Virus record (IMG/VR): IMGVR_UViG_3300020180_000084
Coordinates: 1-32,176 of that record
DNA: 32,176 bases
DNA from: a virus
Reading direction: 5' to 3' (one strand)
Shown here piece after piece: positions 24,165 to 30,595 of this stretch (within the stretch, counting starts at the first letter, position 1; every line of letters starts with the position of its first letter). A program made the position numbers and the translations under genes. A model generated the notes under the pieces. It was given only the letters and a program-made list of their open reading frames with translations. It did not search any database and had not been told where the DNA came from.

Positions 24165-24920
24165 CTATAATCCTATTAGCTCACAAAAGGCTTGCCTGAC
24201 TTGGAGCGGGACCACTGCGTTACCAAGGCATTTAATTCGGTCCAGTCTGTGGGATAATTCATCAACCATTCGACCCACCGGGGATTCAACTTCCCACCAA
24301 CCGCCGTTGTTAGCTTCACCGCTACACCCAGGTTTGATATTTTCTTCTTGGTATTTGTCTTGGGGTCCTTTGATCTGGCCATCCTGGCTAAATAGCTCTC
24401 CGGTGTTTCGTCGATCTCCATTGCTTTTGGTGTGGGCCAAGAGAAACCAGCGCTCTCTTTTGTGCGGCGCTCCAACGTCGAAAGCGGATAAAGTCGTCCA
24501 CCTACAATCATACCCGACCTCGGCCAGCTCTTTGCATACTCGTTCACCGCCACGAGTTCGGATTGCAGGAACGTTTTCGAGGAAAATAAAACTTGGTCGG
24601 ATCTCTTTGACCAACCGCAGGATCTCGAAAAATAAGCCGCTTCGCTCACCTTCCAAGCCCTTTCCAAGGCCTGCAATGCTGATGTCCTGACAGGGGAAAC
24701 CGCCGTAAATAATGTCAACCAATCCTCGAAGCCTTGTGCCGTCAAGCTTTCTGATGTCTGAGAAAATGGGGGCGTGTGGGAGTCGGCCTTCAAGCATTCT
24801 GGAAATGATGATTGATTGGGCGTATTTGTCGATCTCGCAGTAGGTAATGGGTCTAACCCAATCGCTAATGGCGATAGTAATGCCCCCGATGCCGGTAAAT
24901 AAATCCAAGCCATTTAGCAA
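24165..24920 (-). CDS. C5-cytosine DNA methyltransferase, 251 aa
   Basis: Conserved C5-MTase motifs appear in order: I DLFTGIGG (6-13), IV GGFPCQD with catalytic C77, VI FLENV (113-117), VIII GAPHKRERWFLL (150-161), and X CLGNAVVP (231-238). The target-recognition region between VIII and X is short. It would transfer a methyl group from S-adenosylmethionine to cytosine, perhaps to shield phage DNA from restriction. Start is TTG at 24920 with AGAGG 5 nt upstream; an in-frame stop lies just before. The nearby ATG (24913) belongs to another frame. No CTAG and five GATC were counted within it, unlike the neighbours, suggesting recent acquisition. Target sequence cannot be told. Confidence 0.95.
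   Translation of the reverse strand: MLNGLDLFTGIGGITIAISDWVRPITYCEIDKYAQSIIISRMLEGRLPHAPIFSDIRKLDGTRLRGLVDIIYGGFPCQDISIAGLGKGLEGERSGLFFEILRLVKEIRPSFIFLENVPAIRTRGGERVCKELAEVGYDCRWTTLSAFDVGAPHKRERWFLLAHTKSNGDRRNTGELFSQDGQIKGPQDKYQEENIKPGCSGEANNGGWWEVESPVGRMVDELSHRLDRIKCLGNAVVPLQVRQAFCELIGL
24176..24913 (-). CDS. Overprinted 245-codon frame inside the methyltransferase gene
   Basis: A second frame on the same strand is open for 245 codons from an ATG 7 nt inside the methyltransferase. It contains SPVRTSALQALERAWKVSEA, WPRSGMIVGGRLYPL, FSWPTPK and GKLNPRWVEWLMNYPTDWTE. From memory, WPTP and LNPxWVEWLMGFPxGWT motifs recur in many deposited phage proteins. Here WPTP is the shifted reading of LAHT, and the LNP block is the shifted reading of the region before motif X. 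It could be a real overlapping gene sharing the AGAGG site at 12 nt, or a shadow kept open by conserved MTase codons. Confidence 0.3.
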   Translation of the reverse strand: MAWIYLPASGALLSPLAIGLDPLPTARSTNTPNQSSFPECLKADSHTPPFSQTSESLTAQGFEDWLTLFTAVSPVRTSALQALERAWKVSEAAYFSRSCGWSKRSDQVLFSSKTFLQSELVAVNEYAKSWPRSGMIVGGRLYPLSTLERRTKESAGFSWPTPKAMEIDETPESYLARMARSKDPKTNTKKKISNLGVAVKLTTAVGGKLNPRWVEWLMNYPTDWTELNALVTQWSRSKSGKPFVS

Positions 24921-24932
24921 ATTATCCTCTCT

Positions 24933-25244
24933 TCAATCTATTTGTTGGCCTGTTAAAGGCTTAATATAAGGTAGCGGGGGCACTGCTATCTCTAGGGGTG
25001 CGCAGTCCTTGTGCTGGCAATGCCTTAAGTAAGTAGCTAGGGCATTACGGCCTTTTTTGTTGGGCCTGTCGTTCTTACCAACTAGGCAAAGGTCCCTTAG
25101 TATCATTGAAGTCATGCCCGAGACTTCTCTGCCGGCTATGCGCTCGGCTATAGCGCTCGCTATGCTTAAGGGTGTGATTGTGCGCTGCCGCCAATTGGCT
25201 TTTAGGGTTGCGTCCCAAACCTCTCTAGAGGGGGCTAGAATCAT
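24933..25244 (-). CDS. Unknown protein, 103 aa
   Basis: It overlaps the lipoprotein gene stop by ATGA, so it is coupled to it. Contains TPLSIASAIAERIAGREVSG and LVGKNDRPNKKGRNALATYL, the latter basic and possibly DNA-contacting, with a cysteine/histidine cluster (LRHCQHKDCAP). No family recognised. It precedes the methyltransferase by 12 nt. Confidence 0.7.
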   Translation of the reverse strand: MILAPSREVWDATLKANWRQRTITPLSIASAIAERIAGREVSGMTSMILRDLCLVGKNDRPNKKGRNALATYLRHCQHKDCAPLEIAVPPLPYIKPLTGQQID

Positions 25245-26095
25245 TTTTTACCTTCTAATACAATTTTTGCGGCCGATAGCCAGCCCACTAGGCAATAGAT
25301 ATCTGGTCTTGCCCCTCTTGCGTAGCTTGGGCAGTGTGGTTCTGACAAGAGCAGATTGATTGCTTTTGCTTGGTCGCCCTTAAACTTGCCTAGTGCTGCA
25401 ACAAATAAAGGGTTGCCGGGGCTTTCTTCGGCATGCTCCTCTAATCTTTTAAGCATCTCCTCGGTGATTGAGCCGCTTACTTTTTCTTGCAGCAAAATAC
25501 CTTGCACTTGCACGTGCCGCTCGTAGTCCTCTGATACTGGCAGATAAAGGGCCGGGGTGTGTCGGTAGGTTCTGTCACTACTGCCGGATGAGATGTTATA
25601 GATTGCTCTACCTAGTAGGCCTATGAGGTTACCAGTTAAAAGCACCCTTGAAACCATAGCTTTTGGCTCGCCCATGATCCAAGCATTGGCTTGGCCGTAG
25701 TCAGCTAGACGCTTTAAAGCGTCTAGGTCATCTCTCTCTATAGCGCATGCTAAATAGCCGGTAACCATATCTCTAGAGATTGTGGACTTTGAGCCCTGAT
25801 CAATGCCCTCTTTTGAGTAGCAAGCTTTGTAGGGGCGCCTGTGTAGCTCACCGGGGCTATGCTCGGCTAGGTCGATTCTTACTGGCATGCCTAAGGAGCA
25901 GGCTAGGCCGTTCCATAGGAGACCGTCACAGTCATGGTTGTCGATCCAACCTGTTACGGGGTCAAGCTCGTTTTGGACGTCTCTATAAATATGGTCGAAA
26001 TAGATTTGTAGGTCATCGGTATCATTGGTGTGGGGCTCGGCTTTTTTTGAGCTGCAGGCGGTTAGAGACAAAAGAAGGATGATTAACTTGACCAT
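25241..26095 (-). CDS. Lipoprotein of unknown function, 284 aa
   Basis: Signal peptide MVKLIILLLSLTAC has a clear lipobox (LTAC, C14) followed by SSKK. The mature part has a dense run of Asp, Arg and Cys (NHDCDGLLWNGLACSLG, then GELHRRPYKACYSKEGID, then STISRDMVTGYLACAIERDD) that looks like a structured, possibly enzymatic core. A helical C-terminus with NPLFVAALGKFKGD follows. AAGG about 9 nt upstream. It is the first gene after the promoter at 26128-26157, so expressed ahead of the lysis genes. Superinfection exclusion or cell-surface alteration are possible. The core reminds me of phage proteins of unknown role. Confidence 0.8.
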   Translation of the reverse strand: MVKLIILLLSLTACSSKKAEPHTNDTDDLQIYFDHIYRDVQNELDPVTGWIDNHDCDGLLWNGLACSLGMPVRIDLAEHSPGELHRRPYKACYSKEGIDQGSKSTISRDMVTGYLACAIERDDLDALKRLADYGQANAWIMGEPKAMVSRVLLTGNLIGLLGRAIYNISSGSSDRTYRHTPALYLPVSEDYERHVQVQGILLQEKVSGSITEEMLKRLEEHAEESPGNPLFVAALGKFKGDQAKAINLLLSEPHCPSYARGARPDIYCLVGWLSAAKIVLEGKK

Positions 26096-26127
26096 AGTTA
26101 CCCGCCTTAGTGCTAAAGATTTTTAAA

Positions 26128-26157
26128 ACTATACTAGGCGAGATATCGGCGCGTAAA
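26128..26157 (-). promoter_or_regulatory. Sigma70-like promoter for the lipoprotein-to-endolysin unit
   Basis: On the minus strand TTTACG (26152-26157) and TATAGT (26128-26133) are spaced 18 nt, matching four and five of six consensus bases. Start would be near 26121, 26 nt from the lipoprotein ATG. It sits between the protease terminator and the lipoprotein gene. Confidence 0.55.
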
Positions 26158-26167
26158 GGTTTTACAG

Positions 26168-26200
26168 ATAAAAGAACCCCGCCTCGGGTGAAGCAGGGCT
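26168..26200 (-). terminator. Rho-independent terminator closing the virion operon
   Basis: On the minus strand AGCCCTGCTTC pairs with GAGGCGGGGTT (11 bp including three G-T pairs) around a 4-nt ACCC loop, followed by C and four T. It lies 41 nt beyond the protease stop and upstream of the next promoter. Confidence 0.85.
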
Positions 26201-26240
26201 GCCAATAACGTGATTTACAGGAGTAACTAAAACCTACCGG

Positions 26241-27200
26241 TCATTTATCAGATACGCAAGAGTTAAAATCTGTGTAGGCCTTTCGGCATCCTGGGGCAGG
26301 AAACTCAACGCATGCCGCTAGCTCATTTAAAAGAGCCTCGCAGTCTAGCGGATCCGTGCCGCCTGGCTTACATTCGCCTGCACCGTGCCCGCACAAAGAA
26401 ACTCCCTTAGACACTTCATACTCGGCCACCCAACTAACAAACTCGCTATGTCCATAGTGGTTATAATAGCTGCAGGTGTTGTTACCGCGTGAGTTTACGC
26501 CGGTGCCTACTGGCCAGATGCTAGCAAAGGTTCTATCGGCACCGTTGACCATGAGAGTACCGCCTGAGTCACCGCCCCCGAGGTTTGAGGGGCCGCATGT
26601 TACTACGTCTTGGTTGCCGGAATAGGAGCTAATTTTAGCTGTGCCCCAGTAGTGAGTGCCCACATTAGGAGCGCCGAAACCATTGACATACATATCAACG
26701 CCGATTTTGGGCTTAAGCTTTGAAAGGTTTACGAGTTTTGAACCGGCTGGCAGTGAGGTATCTAGCTTGCAGAGTGCCCAATCGTTATAGATTGTGCTTG
26801 TGTTGTAGCGTGGATGCCGGGTGCAGGTGCCGGCGTAGCTTTTGCCTGACTCTCTGTGAGCAAAATTGATGCGCGCTCCTGTGCCTTTGCAGTGAGCTGC
26901 AGTGATGACTACGTTGGGAGCGACTGCGTTAGCTGTGCAGTTACCGATCCAACCCGAGGTTCCAAATTCGCCTGAAACAGTTTTAGTGCCTCGGTAAACT
27001 TCGGTGTCTAAAATTGTATCAACCTCATAGCTAGGGATGCCGCCTAGAAAAATCGGGTAACCTGACCTGTCAAGGCCGATAACGTCGCCCCTTTTAGGCT
27101 CATCAAAACGTAGGCCGTTTTCATCAGTTAGTGGCTGTGCCGCCGTAGCTGTGCAGCTAAAGACTGAAAAGAAACAGAGTAAAAGTAACTTCTTAATCAT
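26241..27200 (-). CDS. Exported trypsin-fold (S1) serine protease, 319 aa
   Basis: Signal peptide MIKKLLLLCFFSVFSCTATA suggests export. The S1 triad is complete: VVITAAHC (H103), YNDWALCKL (D140) and GGGDSGG (S212). Six residues before the catalytic Ser, where trypsin has its specificity Asp, there is Asn (N206), so Arg/Lys preference is not expected. Eight or more cysteines suggest disulfides; residues 270-319 form a separate Cys-rich tail (six Cys). A pro-segment of about 50 residues precedes the catalytic domain. It is the last gene of the virion operon, before a terminator. S1 proteases are rare in phages. Its substrate, and whether it is a virion part or secreted by the infected cell, are unknown. 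Confidence 0.93.
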   Translation of the reverse strand: MIKKLLLLCFFSVFSCTATAAQPLTDENGLRFDEPKRGDVIGLDRSGYPIFLGGIPSYEVDTILDTEVYRGTKTVSGEFGTSGWIGNCTANAVAPNVVITAAHCKGTGARINFAHRESGKSYAGTCTRHPRYNTSTIYNDWALCKLDTSLPAGSKLVNLSKLKPKIGVDMYVNGFGAPNVGTHYWGTAKISSYSGNQDVVTCGPSNLGGGDSGGTLMVNGADRTFASIWPVGTGVNSRGNNTCSYYNHYGHSEFVSWVAEYEVSKGVSLCGHGAGECKPGGTDPLDCEALLNELAACVEFPAPGCRKAYTDFNSCVSDK

Positions 27201-27205
27201 GGAAA

Positions 27206-27229
27206 CCCCCAGGTGTATTAATTGGGGGG
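27206..27229 (-). promoter_or_regulatory. G/C hairpin covering the protease ribosome binding site
   Basis: On the minus strand CCCCC (within 27224-27229) can pair with GGGGG (27206-27210) around 13-14 nt. The G run is the only ribosome-binding-like sequence, 5 nt before the protease ATG, so pairing would hide it. This may lower protease translation. Short stem; speculative. Confidence 0.3.
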
Positions 27230-27236
27230 CATGGTA

Positions 27237-29408
27237 TTAGCTCTTTAGGTATGCGTCAACCGCACCTTGGTTTTCAGCGTTAGGAAAAAGCTGTCTAAAC
27301 ACCCCGTCATATTTTGACGGTGAGGCTTCGGGATTCTTTTTTGACCATATCATAAACTGTACGGCTTTTTTTCTCTCACCTGGGTCAAGTTTGTTTAGAG
27401 ACTTGCCTAGTTTTTTCTCAATAAATTTTGAAAACTGATCGGCTGAGTTGAGGAAACCGCTCGGGGCCCTTACTGCATCCTGCATGACCGATGACTTGCC
27501 TTGGATACTCTGCATACGCTCTACCGCTGGGCTGGTAGGTCCCTGGGCCTGTCTAAACTTGCCTAGGTCGGCTTTGGCTGCCATTGTCCCCGTAGAGGCT
27601 TCGAGCTGGGTGATTAGCTCACTGGCCTTTTCTTTAAATACTGGGTCTAGGTCAGGGTGATTAGCAAAGCCTTTAAGGTCCTCTAAGGAGCTCCTAAACC
27701 TATGCGCTTGGTCGGTGTCTCCTAGTAGTCTGGAGATTTTACCCTCATCAACGCCGCCCCCTCTAAACTCGGTAGCATCAAAGAAGTTTTTCTCTACGCT
27801 CTTTGAAGCTGCGAAAAGGCCATCGGCCTCTACTTTATCGGGGCTAATCTTTAAGACGTTATCAATATCTCCTCTAACTCCCACCAAAAGAGATTCAGCT
27901 AGGTTGTGGCCCCTCTCATTCGCCCATTTAATCTGGCTATCTAGGAGCTCCCTAGCTTTTTGCAAGCGGTTAAACTGCTCGGTTGAGCCTGAGTTTTCCC
28001 ATTTGCCGGGATTGAGTTTATGTTGCCTAGTAGCTACCCCAAATTTAATCATCTGATTAGCATCGTCTAAGACAGCTCTTGTGCTGCCTGGGATTGACTT
28101 AAGAGAGATAGCATCCTCTATAGCGTCCTCAATGCCTTTAAAGACTGGGCCGGCATCAGCTGGGTTAAAGTCAGCTCTTGCTCGGTCTTGGAGCTGGCTA
28201 AACCTTTTGTTTCTAGCATTGATAAAAAGGTCCTGAGATTCTTCGATGACTGGTTTAAGTGCCCCGGCTGCCTCTCTTGGGCTAAACTCCCTGGCAACAT
28301 TCCTGGCATCAGGACCCATTGCTAGCATTTTAGCGTATTTGTCGGCATCTATTTGGCCGGGGTCTAGGATTGCTCCTTTGGTTGCAAACCACTGCTTTAC
28401 TGGGTTATCGCCCTCACTCAGTAGGGCTGAGACAATAGCCTCCTCATCAGTAAAATCACCTAGCTCTTTACCTGCCCCTATGACTACGGCCTCACCTCTA
28501 GTGAGATCAGATAGGGGTCTGATGCGTCTTGCTGCCTCTGCTACTTTTTTAAACTCGGCTAGGTCAGCGCTTATTGCTTTGACTTCGGCTACTGCTCCTT
28601 TAAGCGCCCCTACGGTTGCACCGATCTCATTGATGCCTATGATTCTTGGTAGGTCCTCGCCTACGTCCTTTGAGCCTCTAGCTGCCCCTCTACCAATTGC
28701 TTTTAGGTAGCGGCCGGCATTTTCTCCCATGCTGCGTAGTGCTGCCGGGGCCTCTGGTAGCTTACTAATTGCTTTGCCTGCGCCGTAGCCTAAAAAACCT
28801 GCCCCTGCTCCCATAGCTGTATCTAGTGCCGCCTCGCCTACGTTTTCTAGGCTAGGCTTTGTAAGATCGGCAGTAGAATCACCTAGACCCATAGCACCGC
28901 CTAAGGCTACGCCCCCGCCTAGGGTGTTAGTGATTGGTGCCGCTACCGCACCGGCTACCCCACCAACTAAGCGGCCGCCTATGTATGCAAGGGGTTGTTG
29001 GTCTAGTGCTGCATCGTCGCCCTTTCGGGCAAAATCCCTACTGTCTCTATAACGGTCGGCAAAGCCTTTATCTGAACCGGTAGGATTCACTATTGCCCCA
29101 GCTAGGCCTGTCATCTCGTCGCCTATACTAGTGGCGTTACCAAGGCCCTTGGCTAGTGCTCCGCCGAAAGAGACTTCGGGAGCTACTCTTGTGTTTTCAA
29201 ACTTGTAGCGCTCTAGGTCTTTGTAGCCTTTAGTGACGGCTTGGCCGTAGCTTTCCTCAGTAAACTCAACATTAAAGACATCGGCCCCGTTTTTTGTCAT
29301 TGGGACATATTCTTTGTAGCCTTTGGCTTTTGCTGCCCCTAGGCTTTCCTCACTATCCTCTACGTCATAAAAGGTAGAGCCGTCCTTTGACATCTTTTTA
29401 AGCGGCAT
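27237..29408 (-). CDS. Internal virion / DNA-ejection-type protein, 723 aa
   Basis: Two tandem 28-residue N-terminal repeats (MSKDGSTFYDVEDSEESLGA; MTKNGADVFNVEFTEESYGQ) are followed by a Gly/Ala-rich hydrophobic stretch at about 143-210 (IGGRLVGGVAGAVAAPITNT, GAGAGFLGYGAG) that could enter a membrane. A long helical region follows. Such proteins in podoviruses sit inside the head and form the channel for DNA entry. It is the last large protein before the protease. AGGxGGGGC-type purines about 9 nt upstream of the ATG. No transglycosylase motif was seen. Role inferred from layout. Confidence 0.8.
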   Translation of the reverse strand: MPLKKMSKDGSTFYDVEDSEESLGAAKAKGYKEYVPMTKNGADVFNVEFTEESYGQAVTKGYKDLERYKFENTRVAPEVSFGGALAKGLGNATSIGDEMTGLAGAIVNPTGSDKGFADRYRDSRDFARKGDDAALDQQPLAYIGGRLVGGVAGAVAAPITNTLGGGVALGGAMGLGDSTADLTKPSLENVGEAALDTAMGAGAGFLGYGAGKAISKLPEAPAALRSMGENAGRYLKAIGRGAARGSKDVGEDLPRIIGINEIGATVGALKGAVAEVKAISADLAEFKKVAEAARRIRPLSDLTRGEAVVIGAGKELGDFTDEEAIVSALLSEGDNPVKQWFATKGAILDPGQIDADKYAKMLAMGPDARNVAREFSPREAAGALKPVIEESQDLFINARNKRFSQLQDRARADFNPADAGPVFKGIEDAIEDAISLKSIPGSTRAVLDDANQMIKFGVATRQHKLNPGKWENSGSTEQFNRLQKARELLDSQIKWANERGHNLAESLLVGVRGDIDNVLKISPDKVEADGLFAASKSVEKNFFDATEFRGGGVDEGKISRLLGDTDQAHRFRSSLEDLKGFANHPDLDPVFKEKASELITQLEASTGTMAAKADLGKFRQAQGPTSPAVERMQSIQGKSSVMQDAVRAPSGFLNSADQFSKFIEKKLGKSLNKLDPGERKKAVQFMIWSKKNPEASPSKYDGVFRQLFPNAENQGAVDAYLKS
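29217..29393 (-). repeat. Tandem 31-residue repeat at the N-terminus of the 723-aa protein
   Basis: Residues 6-33 and 37-64 align without gaps (M-S/T-K-D/N-G, then V-E, then EES-G-A-KGYK). The period is 31 residues. Similar short KDG..KGY repeats occur at ends of other phage internal proteins, where they may bind a partner. Confidence 0.8.
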
Positions 29409-29437
29409 TATTTAGGCCCCCGGTCTTTAGGTTTATC

Positions 29438-30592
29438 TTATGGTAAGTCTGCACCGTTAAAGCCGCCTTGGGGTACTTGGGGTGTAGGTGCTTTGTTCGC
29501 TCCTTGAGAGCCGCCGCCTCTGATTCTAGTTTTGATTCTTTCGGCAAAATTATTGTCACTATCAATTTTGAATTTTTTCATATTATTCATAACAGGGTCC
29601 TGACCTAGTAACCCTGCGGCCTTATATTCTAAAGGGTCATCGGGAATGATTGCATTGATGATTTTTTCATCTGCCTGGCTTAACACCCCGAGTTTTGCCA
29701 TATTTTTATATTCAAGTAAGAGGTCCTTGGAAAGCTGTTGGCCCCTGTCAACGTCCTCTCTATTAAAGAGTGCTCCGCCGTTGTGTTTGGTTCTGAGTTC
29801 AATCATCTCATCAAGTTTTGAATCAAAAGACTTTTTAGCCTCATGTCCGGCTTTGATGTCTTTGGCGTCTTGCTCGGTGTTAGCTGCGCCGTAAGGGGTT
29901 GCGAGGGCAAAGTCTTTTTCATCCTGTCTCCTCGTTTTTTCCTCATCCCTGCGCACGCGGTTTTCTTCTCTAAAGTTTTCTCTTTCCTCTTTGCTGTCAG
30001 CTCTTGCGTCCTTTCTCTCGGCCATGCTGTCTCTGCGAATAGTGCTTGCTTGCTCGGCCGCATACATTTTCTCTAGCATCGGTAGGCCCTTTTTGAGCTG
30101 TGCCGCCGTCATGCCGCTAAAGTCTTTTTCAGGCATCATTTTTTTAGCTAGGTCTCTAGCTATCTCTGATTCTTTAGAGTTGACGTCATTATCAACCGCT
30201 GCAGCTTTATCGTTCTCTTGCCAGTCTTTTTCTTTGCGGCCACGGTTTTTATCCTCAAATGATCGGTCCTCTGCCATCCTTTCCATTTGATCTGTTTTAA
30301 GGACGCCGTCCATTCTTTCTTTGCGCATATTTTGGGCATCAATCACCCTTTTATCGGCCTCTGCTCTCATCGAATCAAAGTTAACGGGTTTTACGCCGTT
30401 ATCCGCTGCAGTATACATAGCAAAACCGTCCATGAGGCCGGCACCCATGCGCTGCATATTTGATTTTTTCTCGGCTCGGGCTAGGTCACTTCGGTCACCG
30501 GCCGCTGCGTATTTTTCCGTAAGTGAATCATATACAGCTTTTTTTTGCTCAGGGGTTAGTGACTGATCATCGTCGTAATTCATTTGAGGCAT
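29438..30592 (-). CDS. Highly charged coiled-coil internal virion protein, 384 aa
   Basis: Lys, Glu, Arg and Asp dominate, with long heptad-like helices (ARADSKEERENFREENRVRR) and no membrane segment. A short Gly/Pro/Gln-rich C-terminus ends it. It starts at ATG 30592, where the upstream stop (GGATAA) doubles as ribosome binding site. It lies among the other large internal-type genes. An ejection-protein role is inferred from position and composition. Confidence 0.78.
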   Translation of the reverse strand: MPQMNYDDDQSLTPEQKKAVYDSLTEKYAAAGDRSDLARAEKKSNMQRMGAGLMDGFAMYTAADNGVKPVNFDSMRAEADKRVIDAQNMRKERMDGVLKTDQMERMAEDRSFEDKNRGRKEKDWQENDKAAAVDNDVNSKESEIARDLAKKMMPEKDFSGMTAAQLKKGLPMLEKMYAAEQASTIRRDSMAERKDARADSKEERENFREENRVRRDEEKTRRQDEKDFALATPYGAANTEQDAKDIKAGHEAKKSFDSKLDEMIELRTKHNGGALFNREDVDRGQQLSKDLLLEYKNMAKLGVLSQADEKIINAIIPDDPLEYKAAGLLGQDPVMNNMKKFKIDSDNNFAERIKTRIRGGGSQGANKAPTPQVPQGGFNGADLP

Positions 30593-30595
30593 TAG

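Noticed and set aside
23975-24199. Plus-strand 74-codon frame over the gap after the methyltransferase
   Set aside because: No ribosome binding site, runs against all neighbours, lies over the long inverted repeat and into the end of the methyltransferase.
24145-24690. Plus-strand 181-codon frame opposite the methyltransferase
   Set aside because: Antisense to a gene with complete motifs, no good start, and its sequence shows no domain. It mainly shows that this stretch is poor in stops in several frames.
28246-28710. Plus-strand 154-codon frame opposite the 723-aa virion gene
   Set aside because: Shadow of a long gene on the other strand; Ser/Ala/Leu-rich translation typical of antisense reading.
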